Counted from the first letter of the stretch, positions 22,584-36,734 are shown. The stretch is DNA of 64,000 nucleotides from Glossina fuscipes (GCF_014805625.2 NW_023998416.1:19898065-19962064); one strand, 5' to 3'. Numbers and translations: made by a program. The notes: a model not told the origin generated them from the letters alone.

Positions 22584-25500
22584 TTGATTCATTTATTGCT
22601 CATAAAATCTATAGTATAATAAGAAGCATAACAATTTCATAATTAATGAAGAGATTATATTGAAAATTATAAAAACAAATATGTAATGTCCATATACTTA
22701 TATAAAGAGCAAAAACAAAAACAGGGAAATTTTTTAATTGAATTAGTTGATGAACTCCTTAAAATATATTACGAAATATATATTGTAAGAGAAAGTGAAG
22801 TTGCGTTTTTCGGTTTATACCGAAATAATCCAAAATAATCTAATTAAGAACCCAAAAACATTGACACGCAATAGCGATAAGATATGATTAAGACTCAGTT
22901 AGGCGATGAATTGCACTGGAAATTTTACACATTGTACATTTACATAGGTTTCATTGTAAGAACATACGCATAGTTTAGAGAAGAAAAGATTTTTAAAAGT
23001 TATCTACATTGATAAGTTTACGCGTTGCCCCCTTGCTCCCCTTGCTAAGAATCAAATTACGAAATATGTATGTCAATCAGTGATTTAAATTTGGTTCTGT
23101 AGTAATAAAAGAAAATGCCTGTGTACGAACGTACGTATGCCTCTGTAATTTACAAATACCTTATACTTATTTTATATTTTTTAGTTTATACGAGGGCCTT
23201 TTTAAAATTATAGTAAGTGCTCGCAGTAAAAATATATTGTACACCGAGGTGTGTGTAACTCTTTACGATAATGGCTATCGCCTTTTTAAGTTAAGTGACA
23301 GTATTCTAAATGGGAGAATAGCATCGAATAATAGCGGACTTGAGTGAATTCCGGGTGAATTTTTTTACTTCTGAGTAAAACGCGTAAAAACAGAGATGCC
23401 TTAAAAAATACGACAATACGGGGCTATAAATTGCTTAACTTAATTATTCGCGATCTGTTGATAATCGGTCACTCAAGGTCTGTAGAGAATGTTGAGGCTC
23501 TTCGTTTCCCTTTTCCCTATTTGCATTTTCCCGTCTTGCTTGTTTTGCTCTAGTTTAGAGCTCTTGCATTTCACTTAAGCGCATATCAAAGCTACGCCAT
23601 ATCTAATATTGATATAATATATTTCAACAACTGAATAGATACACCATCCGTAGTTCGGAGGAAACTTTCCCATTTTTACGGCAAACGCTTGAAGTGAAAG
23701 CCAACAGTGGCTTTTTAATTAACTTTTTTTTTCCTTACAGCATTACTTTGCAAGCAAGAATTCATCTAATAGACGGAGGACTCATCCCATTTCCAAAATA
23801 AGATAAGTGAATAAGTAAAATTTGGTTATTTCTTTATTAGTTTTTAGAATCAAATAAAAAACACAAAAGCTGATATCTCTCGGATGGATTCTTGCCCTTA
23901 ACATAAATAAGAAAGTCAAGCTACAAGAAAGTCAACAGAACTTCTTACTTACTCGAGTAAGTTCTTAATGTACGGCCCTCGCAATTCTCTCTGTAGCTTA
24001 AAAAATGATTGCCTACGGAATTTTTTCTGGGTGTTTTTATTAAATAAACAAAAACTGAAGAAATATTTTATAATATTCTCAACGCAACAGAACTATCAGA
24101 ACTATCACTCGTTGCTGGTGGTGTTCGTGTGCTCATATAATTCAAAATTCTTGCTCTTAATTAATAATCAAATAATTTAGTAATTTTATATTCTCTTAGT
24201 TATTATACTTAGAGGCGTGAATGTGTGTTCTATGGGATACTTGTTCTCAATTTTATTTTTTTGGTTCTTTGCTCTCATTACTTGCAATTTACTAATTAGA
24301 TGAGATCACTTAGTATTAGTTGGCGTTTGTCGTCTAAGTGTATCATGTATGATTTACATGATGGATTTTTTTTCTCTACTTTACATTAAACTCTCGAAAA
24401 AAAAGAAACTCATATCATTTTATTTTACTTACACTTATGTACGTAAAGTAAGCGATTTGTTTATTGTTATTTATTTTTTGCTGCATTACTCTAAAAATTG
24501 GTGACTTCTTCTTCGATTCGTTCATTTGGAATTGTGAGAACAGTCGTTTTTAAGCTGCTCGACAAAACGGTTTAATGTCCTATACGCTTAGAAATGCCGT
24601 TAGATAGTCAACAAGTTTCTCTTAAGGTGCTTGCTGTTATTCTTTTGTTTGATTGATTGATTGATACGATTTAGCGTTGGGTTTGAAACAAAGCCGGGAA
24701 ATAGATAAAAGTTACAATTTGAAAATAGTGTGTAAAACCACTTGAAATAAAATCGAATAAATGCATGAGAATTACTAAAGTGTAAGAAAAGGAAAAAAAA
24801 AAACAAAACAAAAAAGAAATATCTTTTAGTTAATACGTAATACAAGTAAATTAAAATTTATTGCATTGGAATTTCAAAACCTTTCTTAAATGGAAAAAAT
24901 AAAAAAATATAAATAATAAAAGAAAAATTATACAGAGACTAACTAGCGCATCATATCAAAGATGTAAGTAATTAATCAATCAACAGAAAATGTAATTCAT
25001 TAATTCTTTCAAATTATCAGTTGAACTATCAGGAAATTAATCTTTCAGATGAGAGATTTCTCAACCGTTCGCATGCCGACGATTAAGGCGAGAGATGACA
25101 TATTTTACAGATGCTTTTGTGATTTGCTTGTGATATGTAGTGCGTTGTCCGTCCAGTTGTCTCTCCTTGTCCATTTAGGAAATTTTTAAAATTTGAAAAA
25201 ATTGTGGGATTAATTTCAAATTGGATTTAGTTTAAAAATCGCGAATTAATTCACGTTGCTTGGTATTCAAGATTTCCTACGTCATTTATCTTAAGTTTCT
25301 TAAAAGGTTGCGTTTCATACGTAAACGGTGAAAATACCTAGGAGAGGGCTTCATCTTACACATATACTGCTCGTAAGGAGTATACGAGGGAAGGGCTTCC
25401 AATTGAATCCATACATCTTGCCATACATCTTTGAGCGAATTATACACGCTATGATCCGTCCATATATCCATGTCTGATTTCCTCATGAAAATTTACCATT

Positions 25501-28433
25501 ATGAGTGTGTGTTTGCCATTATAGCATATTTTAGAAAATATTTCTGTCATTTTGTCAAGTCATTTCATTACAACCTAATTTGATTTCACACATATATAGT
25601 GTGTAAGGAATGTACAAGTATAAAGCTCCAGCGAGCTAAAGGGATCGACACAGTTAAGTAGTTAAATTATTCTGGTATATAATCATTGCGTCGATCTTTC
25701 CAGCTATAAAAAGTTAGCAAGTTTCGTCTACCGCTTGTAATCAAAAACCTATTCGTCATAGGAAAGTAATTGCATCAATTAGAGTGAACAGTACATCTGT
25801 CGCAAAGTCTAACAGATCGAAGATTGTTGCTTTGATCTCGTCGTAAAGCAGTTTCACCTTCAAATATTGGAATTTGATTATTATTCTTTTTACCCAACAA
25901 ACAGCGTTAAATAAACTTATACTGATTACGTAAAAATTTTTGAATGGACCTAACTTCGCCAATTTCTACGTCCGTCCGTTCGTCCGCCCATCATGTACAA
26001 TTTTAAATAAATCTGATGGACACTGATTACGTTTGACCATAGGTACGATATGCCCGCAAGAATATTTTAGTCTAAATATCTAAGTAACAGGTCGACATAA
26101 AAAGGCCGTAACAAAAAGATTCAGTTGTGATCATAAGGTGAAAATAACTTGTGATTTGTCCCTTTCACGAAAACATGGCAGACGAGTAAGATGCGAACGC
26201 AAAGTTGGATGGCTTTACTCGCCTGTCTGGTGGAGAAAACTAAACCTTATCGAATAATTGCTTCTTCACAACTAAGTTGCAGAGAAGGCGCGCAAATCTT
26301 TTTCACATGAACACGAGTTTGATTCTTGAAAAATTACTCCAACTTTACCCGAATGTAGAGCTGAAAGCTTTCCTTAGGTTGCAAACGTTCTTTCCAATGT
26401 GTTTTCTAAACATCAGGTAAAGTGGACGCAACAGCCTCTTTGCGAAAGACATTATTCCATCACATCCCATTAGATCAGCCCGAATGTATGATTCAAGAAG
26501 TCGACTATGACTGTGGTTTTTTACTGAGAAAGCACTGACGACATTCACAGACCCGTCGGAGCCTATCGCTCTTGAGTCTTTTGTTTGCTTACTTTTTTAT
26601 CATTCACCACATTACCGCAGTAATGTAACGGACATTTGTACGCTAAGTTAAATTGGAACGCCTTCATTTTTGATCTTTTGATTTTGCAAAAAAAAAAAAA
26701 TGCAAAAAAAAAATGGTATGATTAATTGACTAATAAAATAAAAAAAAAAAAAAAAAAAAAACGAAAAATAAAAATTCATTTTAATTATAAAGATAGTCGT
26801 CAATCATATAGAGAGTTCAGCAATATAAGTTAAACTGACTTTAAGACTTTTGACTGTTATGAGAAACCCGTGCATGGCGTGGATTATTAATTATGTTTAA
26901 AATTATTTTAAATGACAGAAATCTTTCAAATATCAAATTAGTTGCATTTGAGAAGTGCGCGTTAAAGGTTTCGCTAAGTATTGAAATTTGTTTTTGAAAT
27001 TAATAAAGTTTAGAAGAAGGAGTTCCCAAGTAGGTGAGAGCTGTGTAAATTGTCTTCAGGTGAACGGACCAGATTTTGTTTTCTCTTTATCCCGAAAATA
27101 AAAGCTGGGCTTGGAATAATTCTTGTGTGAATGAATGCCTTGTAGCGGTGTGAGCCGAAAGACTCCTTAAAGTATATAGGGTATTAATCAGCGTGAGTAG
27201 TGAGAGTTACTTATTATATATATAAAAACAGCTTTGAATAACCAGGCAAGAAAACGTCAAGCTCTGGAATCGTTACTTTTCCTTCTGAACTAATACGTAA
27301 TATGAATGCGGAGGGAGGCATAAACATTGAGAGTATAAGAGTCAATCCCACTTAACGGTACGAAGAATTTTGAAGAAGTGTTGTCGTGAGGAAGATAGGG
27401 CATCAAATTTGCACAATTTCTCATAACTGATACGTTTAGAAGAAGCTTTTTATTCTTTTCATTTCTCTGATCTTCTCGCGCGTAAAGATATATGAAACGT
27501 AAAGTTCCTGCTTACGGGCTAATCTTCTTTAATCCCTTCAACGTACGTTCTTGCTTTTTCCGTTGAGCGGTCTAAAATGGATGGGCAGTTAATTTTACCC
27601 CCACATGAGTAAAATTCATTGATCTTCCCTCTCTGGAGAAACGACGTGACCTACTGAATATGGTATTTATTGTCAAATTAATAAGGGAAGATGTTTAATA
27701 CGCCGTCCAAGTTAACTGGGCGCCATGTATCACTTCAACTATTGTGCGATGTGACGCACAAATTATATATACCCACAATTATATATATATAATACATAAT
27801 AAAACTTCTCATAAATCCTATGATTCTATTAATACGATATGATACGATACGATCTTCTCTCCAAGATTTGTTATGGTGAACGGCATACCTACGCATGTGA
27901 TTCGACGAATTAAAACGGCTCACATTGCGGCAGTAGGGTCTTTGGCAAGTCCGAACCTCATCCTCCAAAGTGTTACTTAAGTTTTTACAACCAACTACTT
28001 GTGCGTTGCTTCCTTTTTGGAACTCATACCAAATTTAATGTCTTAAATGCTCTTTATCCACTCCACTTTATGCATTCTTCATTTACTTTGTAAGTAAATG
28101 GTGAAAGGTATTAAAAATAGCATTCTTATATTGCATGCGAGAGGTTCGCTAAATAATAAGAACCCATATTAAGCATTCGATCTGGTTGCCATCGCTTGAG
28201 AAGTAAAATTAACCCGCAGATAGTAAAATACGACAGAACTTTACCGTCAACCTATTACAAATGTATATTTTGTTTCTTCTTCTCAGATATATTAATTACT
28301 TTTTATTATCCATATACACATTTCATTGGTTATATTATTGTCATTAAAGTTACTTTTATACTCATCATAGAAGATAGTTTCAAACATCCCCGAAAGTATA
28401 TATATTCTTGATCAACATCAAATTCTGAATATA

Positions 28434-28747
28434 TATAGCATGTGGTAAACATTCTCCCGTTCGCAAGAATGATGATATCGCCTATAAATTTGCAAAAGAC
28501 TGTGAAAATGACTATGACGCATACATGTCTATACAAAGCATTTTTGCTTTCCGTGTTTTTGGCTTGTTACTCATAAAATCCCAAACGTATATTATATATA
28601 TTACCACTTTTATACTGAAAATAGAAAAAATCAGCCACGCCCACTCAACATTCTAGAGTATGAAAATGTAGTTATTTTCTTTGTTCTTTGGTCGATGATG
28701 ATGGGTATAAAAGATTCGGTCATGACCGAATGTAATTTTCTTACTTG
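28434..28747 (-). repeat. Dispersed repeat family A copy (3'-truncated)
   Basis: Read on the minus strand it begins AAGTAAGAAAATTAC, then a perfect 18 bp palindrome ATTCGGTCATGACCGAAT (28714-28731), then TTTTATACCCATCATC. It runs to the GGCGATATC...GAACGGGAGAATG module near 28450-28490. Confidence 0.75.
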
Positions 28748-28827
28748 TTTCTATGTATAATCCTTATATTTAGCTTAATTTTTTAATTTTTTACTTATTT
28801 GTTTATATATTTTGTTTTTCTCTACAT

Positions 28828-28852
28828 TTGTTGTTGTTGTTGTTGTTGTTTT
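28828..28852 (+). repeat. (GTT)n microsatellite
   Basis: About eight uninterrupted GTT units followed by a T-run. Confidence 0.9.
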
Positions 28853-29282
28853 TTATTGCATTCTTTTTAATTTTTTAATGAATTTAATAATTTCTCTCAG
28901 TATTTAGTTTTAAGCATAAGTTCTTTTGTTATTATGCATGTGTATGAACAAGAATTCATGTAATGTAAGAACTTTTTGGTCGTACAATCCTTCTATTGCA
29001 GTTGGAAGATACATAAACAAATAAATAATCGGACTAGAATATTAGATGATAGATGATAGAGCAATAGGCAAACAATTATTTCATTACAATGTAATTGCTT
29101 TCATAAATAAAGGAGAACCGACTGCATTTAGATATCCGTTGCTTGTATATTTCATTAAAAAACCGGTTATTCGATATTATTAATTATTATTAGGCAATAT
29201 GTTTACAGTGTCAAATGGAGAGATACTAGTTTTCGTTGATATTGTTTTGCTAACAAAATTTCAACTTAAATGTCCACATGTC

Positions 29283-29442
29283 CACCTGAGTGGGCGAGTA
29301 GGCAAAGAGTATCGACTAACAACTCAATTGTCGTGGGTTCAAATCTCAAGTGCGGCAGAGTTATCAATAAAGCCGACAGCCTTAGATGCTTGTGATTTTA
29401 GACTTTATTCTTAATAATAATCATTATTATTAATAATAATAA
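29283..29442 (+). mobile_element. tRNA-derived SINE, most complete copy
   Basis: The head has an A-box-like TGGGCGAGTAGGC (29291-29303) and a good B box GGTTCAAATCT (29336-29346), the internal RNA polymerase III promoter layout of a tRNA-derived SINE. A body shared with three other copies follows: GTGCGGCAGAG, AATAAAGCCG, CCTTAGATGCT, TTTTAGACTTTA. It ends in an (AAT)n-type tail. It codes for no protein and depends on LINE machinery. No target-site duplication was clear by eye. Confidence 0.72.
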
Positions 29443-30786
29443 ATGCCCACAGGTAGAAAGAAGCTAAGACCAAGCAACAATAGTGTTATCTTCTAATCAA
29501 AAGTTAAAAAGGACTCTAAGGACTCGCAATAGTTTATACATTTTTAATAAGTATATTCACTTTATGCATTTGTCCGTCTGTCGATAAGGCGGATTTTTCT
29601 TTTTTTTATATTTTCAAAGACCCCACAAATATACAATAATTGTGAGGAAACTTGATGTCCGTTATGACTGATTTTCCTACGTATATATATATACTTGTTT
29701 TTCTAATATGGCCAAACACTCTTCTCTTCGTATAACAAAGGATGATTGTTATGTCTTTACCGATTTTCTCCAGCATTCACATCAATTACGATAAAAGAAT
29801 TGAATGAATTTTGGATGAAGATACGACACGCATGGGCGTTGATGAGTTATTGTGGAAATGTCTACAGATTTGAAAATTTCAACTATCAACAACAAGTCAT
29901 GATCTGCAGCAAGTATTGGCATTGAATTGATTATCATAAGCGATGTTATGGTTTCTTGCACCTTTAACGAGTAATGGACACGAAGTGCGTAATGCGTAAA
30001 ACAACTTTGGATGATAAGTAGATAATATGTGCCTCAAAGCTTTTATCCGATTCTTATGCGTTTTTTAAAAGTGCTTCATAAACGCCCTACAAGTCAAACA
30101 TTAATAACAAGTACAATTCGCTTCAAAGCTCTTATTGTGTGTTTATGTTCTCTTTAATTAAAATGAAAACGTAGACGTTTTAAAGAGGTTATATATCTAC
30201 ATTTGCGCGCTAAATTTCTTAAGCATTAGCCGTTTAAAGAAACTAGGTACAGTTGGGCAAGGTCGAGCATTAAATGCACTAAAGCGTTTAGTTAATGTGT
30301 TAAGCACTTAATAAAATAGAATTCATTTCGAAAAGCATACGATGTTGCATCGAAACACACCAATGTAAACACGTCGTAAAGTGCCAGCTGTAGGTTAGGC
30401 ACAATAATGCGTAGCAGAGAGTGTTTAAGTTATGGGTCTATCTGGAGTCACTTGCGATATTGCATACGTTCGTACATTCCTAACATACCGTTTATTATTA
30501 GTATTTCAGGGTGTAATTATTTGCAAATATTTCTCATATTACTTTTGCATGTAAGCTTATGTAAGAGTTGTATACAAGTAAAACGAGTCATTAAGATATA
30601 ATTTTTCCATTTTACTTTCAGTGCTCAGGAAATATGGGGGACATCTTATGAAGAGTGCATATCCGTATTAAGTTTGGGATTACAAATCTAGCCTCGCCTG
30701 ATTAAAATTTTGATTCTTGAGAGCCGTAACCAATATAGAATAGCGGTAAATAAACGCATATATATAAAAATGTGTGCAATCAGATA

Positions 30787-30797
30787 CGGTCACACTG
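30787..30797 (+). promoter_or_regulatory. M1BP/Ohler motif 1 match (CGGTCACACTG)
   Basis: A perfect match to YGGTCACACTR, which in Drosophila marks TATA-less promoters bound by M1BP just upstream of the start site. No open frame follows within reach, so it may be a distant 5' exon promoter or a chance match. Confidence 0.3.
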
Positions 30798-33164
30798 AAC
30801 CTTCCGTTAGGAATAGACGGATAGATGGAATAATGTTTTCTTCTTTCATTGCATTCTTTATTCTGATTTCGAATTATTTGATATAATATTATTTACCTGT
30901 CGATCGAAAAGCGATTCTATCAAGTTTTCAAAAGTGGCATTTGCTCTACTTGCAAAATAAACGCTTCATATGCAAAAAGTTTTCGCTTAAACTGAAATTT
31001 CTTACATTAAATAAATAAATACTAAAAAAAAAAAAGAAAAGAAAAACAATATATTATATGGCAGTGGCTTAAGTCGAATCATGTGTCATGCTACTTGTAT
31101 GCTATACTTTAAATTCAAAATCATAATAAACATGAAATATCATCAACACAATCATATAAATCGTTAATACGAATAATTACAAGTGACCCGTAACAGATGG
31201 TAGTCACTTGTAAGCGTTTTCTTAAATTTGCCGAGTCTATTATTTTCAGTTGATAAACACGAGGAAACTTGGAGAAAAATCCAGAATCGAATACCCTTTC
31301 CCATCTCATTCGATACAAGTCTTCAGCAAGCTTCGTCATGAAATGCCAAAAATTATCATGTAAGGGCTTACTCTCCGCAAGATGTCTTATATTGGAAGAG
31401 GGCCCAACCTGTGAAATGAGTTTTCCTCTCAAGCAACTTATTTATCTCTTTTTTTTTTTTTGTTCTATCATAAAATTCCAAAAACTAGACCTCCGTCGCC
31501 CTGTGAAGACTTATTTTTTATAAGAATGCTTATATGGTAACGAGTTCAAGTACGCTCCCATCCCATTCAAATTTTCCCCATTCATTCAACAGACGAAAAT
31601 GTTTTTGTATCCTACGCCGCTTGTGTGTACGACGAATCTCTGGGAACATATGTAACGCCCAGAACGATTTAAGATAGACTCACCATTTATTACGTCGATC
31701 GAAGCAGAATAATTTTTGGAATCTGATCTTAGTGCAAGTATTTTTATGCTCAACGGGCAGTTCGCTTATTAATAGCACTGGATGATTTTATGGACCGAAT
31801 TTCTATCTACGAAAAGCAATGGACCTATTGTACAGAGCAACAGTAATGAGCCAAAAAACGTAGAAGAAACTGCACAACCGGTGACATAGCCCGAACTAAC
31901 GCCCCTTATGATGCTACTTTACCTTCGGGGGGACGGAAAGTTGACTGGCCAAGCGATTATAACGACTCTTCACTGCTAACAGCTGATGCGACTGAAGCTC
32001 TTAATCGAAGCAAAGCATTCAAAATTGCAGGAACGATCCAGGAATGGCAGATCACACAGACGTTTAATGACTCGACAAAAAGCGGGAGAAAGTTGTAATG
32101 CATTGCCGGCTACCTTGGCCCATCTGATCACTATTTGGTTTTTTCTTCGCCGAAGAAGGTTTCTTTAAGGTTTCAAGTTTATCTCTTGGTTCAGTTTTTC
32201 GCCCCGAAATTTCCGACGTAATTGTTTGCCAAATATGGTAATGCCACATATTTGTTAGGGTAGAGTTTATTTAAAATGTGGGCAAATGCATCTGAATTTC
32301 AGTGAAAAAACGCCATGAAATTTTTTCTTTACCTAATAACTTCATTTCAAGAAACTTAATATACAATGGAATGTTGAGCTATCTCGGCGTATTTGCCCAG
32401 TTGATAAGTATGAACATAGTAGTAAGTAGGTGATATTGAAAGCCAAGCACCTCCTAAGTAAATTTTGATTGCACTTTGGATGGCTTGATCGAGTCAAACG
32501 TAGATGGGTTTCGTTCATCTGTTGTAATTTAGCTTTCACAACTTAAAAGAATAACAATACTTTTTAAATCCGCTAATGCGGATCCTTTCAATCATAAAAA
32601 TTTATATTTGTGAATGTTTTGTTTTTGTATTTTTTTTTTTAATTACTATTATAATTGAAAGTATCAATTGACCCTATGTGTTAAATGGTCTTTCGCTTAC
32701 GAGAAATATACTTTTTTTTTGTGTATTTGTTGAGTCTATGCATAAATGCACAGCAAAAACTAAGTAAAATTAAAATGAAAAACATCCTGAAAAAGTTATA
32801 TATATATATATGTAACTCGAAACAGTTAATTGAATGATGTATGCTAAGTGATAGCTTTGACAGATATTCGATTGTAAACATTTCTGATTTAGAATTTTGT
32901 TTACGGCATGGATCGCCCTTGACGACGCATAAGGTTTAGGTTGCCGTTTCGACTTTGCGCAAATAGACTGCTTTCGTTCCATGTTCAAAGTGTAACGAGG
33001 ATAGTGATAAAAAATGAAATTTTCAGAAATGTAGCCCTCTACTGGGCAACATCACACACACAAGATATTTTTTTCTGCGTGGTTTGCGGGACTTGACAAC
33101 AGTGATATCGAAACGTTTTCTGTTAACTATTCCGTCGGCATACTAAAGCTGATATAAAATTGAA

Positions 33165-33945
33165 AGAACAACAAGTAACAAAATCGTATTCGGCTGTGAC
33201 CGAATTTTTTATACCCATCACTCTCGTCCTATTTTGTAGAATAATTTGTGGGGAAATTTATATCGTATATCTGTTGTAGTTGTAGAGCAACGAGCAAGAG
33301 AGAGGGAAAGCGAAAGTATTCACCATTTATATAGGCGTGTCCTGCAAAGAGTTTGGGTCATTTTCAAATTCTTTTGCAATATTTTAGGCGATATCTTTAT
33401 TTTAGCGAACGGGAGAATGTTTACACAGATGCGGACTACTGCATGGACGGACGTGCTTTGGCGCATTTCAAATGTGAAATTTGTCAAAAACTTTTATACT
33501 TTATGGGGTTTAGGAAGTTTGCTTGTGCGTAGTATTGGAAAAATAATGAAATCATGGCACACTATAACATCGGGTAGGCCGATGCCAATTTTGCCGTTTA
33601 TCTACTGCAGTTTATGAGTAGCAGCAAAAACCAAATTTATTATTTCTTTTGAAAAACAAAAGCGTTCTCAGTTTACCTGGTACTGAAAGCGTGTCGTTGG
33701 AACGATTTGGCCCACCTTCAATACTAACCTGCGTGAAAGAACTTCCAATATTTCTGCCGAGTTTGAAGTCAATAGCTGCGGAAAGGCTTATTCGGACAGA
33801 CGGACATCTTTAAATCGATTCAGAATTTGATGCCGATCAAGAATGTATGTACTTTGTAGGTTGTCCGAAGCCTTCTTTTGGCCGTTGCAAACGTTTTGAC
33901 AAAATGGATGTATCCCTCATCTTTCGGTGACGGGTGTCATAACAA
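33165..33945 (+). repeat. Dispersed repeat family A copy (near full length)
   Basis: Begins AACAAGTAAC and the degenerate palindrome ATTCGGCTGTGACCGAAT (33188-33205), then TTTTTATACCCATCAC. The interior has GGCGATATC...GCGAACGGGAGAATG (33390-33420) and a GGACAGACGGACAT module with AAATCGATT...GATCAAGAATGTATGTAC. It ends near 33945 with CTTTCGGTGACGGGTGTC, the inverted version of the start. Confidence 0.78.
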
Positions 33946-35507
33946 GAATACAGATTGTTGTCTTTTATATCCATAATATCTTATGTAGCTTCCGGTTTAA
34001 GTACAATATTTTATGTACTTAACTTTTTTACGAGAGAGAGAGAGAGAAGGGAAAGAAATACGAAAGGCATATTTTTACATCTTACTAGAGAGTTATGATT
34101 AGACGCAACTCAAGAAGAAAAAAGTGAACGAGAATATTCGTTTTGAACATGTACGAATCTTTTGAAAAAATATTATTTACACCTCTGCTTGGAAATGTTA
34201 TCGCGTTCGCCCGGAGTTTATATACTCATCTATGTAGTATAAAAATCTATCTAAAAACGTCATGCGGGATATTTCTTGTCGCTTTAGATGGGATTCTGAT
34301 TTGATTCAATCATGTCCTCCTGTCTGTCCGTCTAGATTGCTGATGCAAGTTCTTAAAAAACCATTGCTGCTGTAAAGCACATCTATTTTTATCAACGTGA
34401 AATTTTTATTCGGCTCAGCCATATGATTTTATCTGTCCATTCGTCAATCTGTGGGCTGCTTTGGGAGATGTCGCGATCACTATAAAGAACATACATTCTC
34501 GATAAATATGACATTCTGAGTGAATTTAGCCCTGTTCTGCTGTGTGTTTGGCCAGTTTTTTTCTTCTCGATCAGCATTGGACTCGACTTTGATTTAACCA
34601 TGTCCTTTTGCTCGTATGTCCGTCTTTGTACATGTTTTCTTTGAAAGATATATAGTTTAAAAAGTGATCTATCTATCCCTCATTGTTTACAGTTCGTAAA
34701 AACATTTGTTCACAATATATAGAGCAAGTATTGATCTAAAACTACGTATAAAAATTTGAAATGAAGAAAAAGAAGTGCCTTATGAAAACTTAGTTCAAAA
34801 ACGATTCCGATTAGTCAACTGAAAGGAGCAACAATCAAGAACAAGCAATATCAAGCTGATGTTGATTTAAAACTTAACGCAACAGATTTTCCAGAACCAT
34901 ATGAAAATTCAGTGCGGAGACTTTTTCGGTCGGCCTGTCTACCATTCACAAAGGACTTTACTGAATACAAGGTTCAGTTTATATAAAAAATGTTATATGT
35001 TCGTTCGCTTTACGCTACGAGCAGGTATAAATCAGTTTGAGATTTCCAGCCGGTATAACGATGGTTGTTTAACCCGGTATTATCTGGCTGCGCAAGACTT
35101 CTATTTCCTGCATAGATTCTTAATTTAAGTGTGCAGATAGGGTTTAAAAGAAGAAACGAATTTTAATTATTTCAGAATTTTACTTATCCTTCGGTTGGTA
35201 GCGTCGAAGAATAATAATATGAGATTGAGAATTGAAGCTCCATCTTTAAGAGACTTGATTGACGCATAGGAAAGATTCCATAGACAAGCTTAAGAAATGG
35301 TTTATGTTCTATTTTGCTTAGCATTGAGAGTGTAAGGTAGGTTTTAAAAGGCCACAATATGGTTAAGCAGCTGAAATTTTAACACCAATCTATGAGTTTT
35401 GTTCGGAAATTTAGAAAAAAATTAAGCACACTACACCATCTTTTCTTCATTATATTATGTCGTCAAAAATTAGACATTTTTGGATTAGACAGGTGGATGT
35501 CAAAGCG

Positions 35508-35925
35508 ATGTTCGCTGATGTCGGATTCTAATGGGATTTCTAAAGGGACGCGGTCGCTCTTAGCAGCGTGCATTTTAACAACCGATGAAGAGTTCTAATA
35601 GCCTTTATTCGGATAACTAGTGCGGTTCAATATAACAGGTAACGATAGATTTTAATAGCGTTTAAATAAACAGCGACCTATTCAGCGACCTCTATTCTGA
35701 CTAGTAAGGGCGGGTTTAAACCAGGCAGTGGTGGATTCCAAAGTCTATTACTAATAGGCTATTGTGGCTTATAATATTCTCGCTCTGCTCTGATATCTGA
35801 GAATGATTCAGCTGAAAATTCTGACTGCTAGCAGTGGATTCTAATAGGTTTAAGTCTGATAAGTGACGATGATGGCAGATTTAATTAGGATGCATTCTGA
35901 TAGGCAATGTAGTTGAAAGACAGAC
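35508..35925 (+). repeat. Degenerate tandem array with GGATTCTAATAGG-like motif
   Basis: Variants of (G)GATTCTAATAGG recur at irregular spacing of about 50-100 bp, near 35520, 35590, 35650, 35730, 35835 and 35880. CTGA-ACTAG-like strings often precede them. The units are too diverged to fix a clean period by eye. Confidence 0.4.
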
Positions 35926-36734
35926 CTCTTTTTGAAAGATGATTCATATGGGGGAGGATTTAAAAATTGTCTCAACTCATTCAAATTTGCCATAACTCAT
36001 ATCGGTTAAATACAAAAATCTATGGACATGACAGTGTATGCACAAGCATGAGAAATCCTTATATCAAGTTATGTAGAGTATAAAAATAGATGAAAAACAA
36101 ATAAAATTCGCAAGAAAAATCCCTGCCGTCTCTGTCACATTTGTACATAATCATTAACTTTCGGAACTTGTGGAAATTGATCTATTCACTGGTCAAAGTG
36201 CAGTCTTCTTCACATTAGATAAGTCGATAAGAAAGCAACAATTAAAAGAAGAAAGTCATCGTTAAACCTATAATTTTATTATTTTATCAATTATGTGACA
36301 ATGTATTTATTTTATTAATTTTACAATATTGCGAATAATTGTTTTGCAATTTATGATTAGATATATATATGTATATGTATATGTACACTTATCTGGGAGT
36401 GTAAGTATTAACAGGCGGCACCCAACACGCATGGAGGCGAAACTTTTAGCGCAACTCATTATTTGAGAATATTTTAAAGTGGTGACAATACTTCTAAATG
36501 CTCAGCACGCGTAAATATGGTTTGACGTATGACCTATGAGTTCCATGAAATACAAAAAGCCACTCTTTAAACTTTGAAAAAATCGTTATAGTTCATGTAA
36601 AACTCCCAAGCTTCTTTCACTTCCGTTTATATGAAAAGATCAATGTTTCTCTACTGGCCTAGTTGCGTCAATTGGACCCATAATCTTTGTAGCCTCGCCA
36701 CAGTTGTAAAACTAAAGATGGCAAGCATAAATTT

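Noticed and set aside
25286..25486. 66-codon minus-strand frame
   Set aside because: No homologue recognised, no splice or promoter support, and it sits in repeat debris.
29291..29346. Possible functional tRNA gene
   Set aside because: Only the A and B boxes are present. No cloverleaf forms and the body continues into a SINE tail shared by other copies.
31121..31432. 103-codon minus-strand frame
   Set aside because: No domain and no splice context recognised. It could be an old remnant but there is nothing to support a gene call.
33246..33617. 123-codon + strand frame
   Set aside because: It lies wholly inside a family A repeat copy, and other copies do not keep the frame open.
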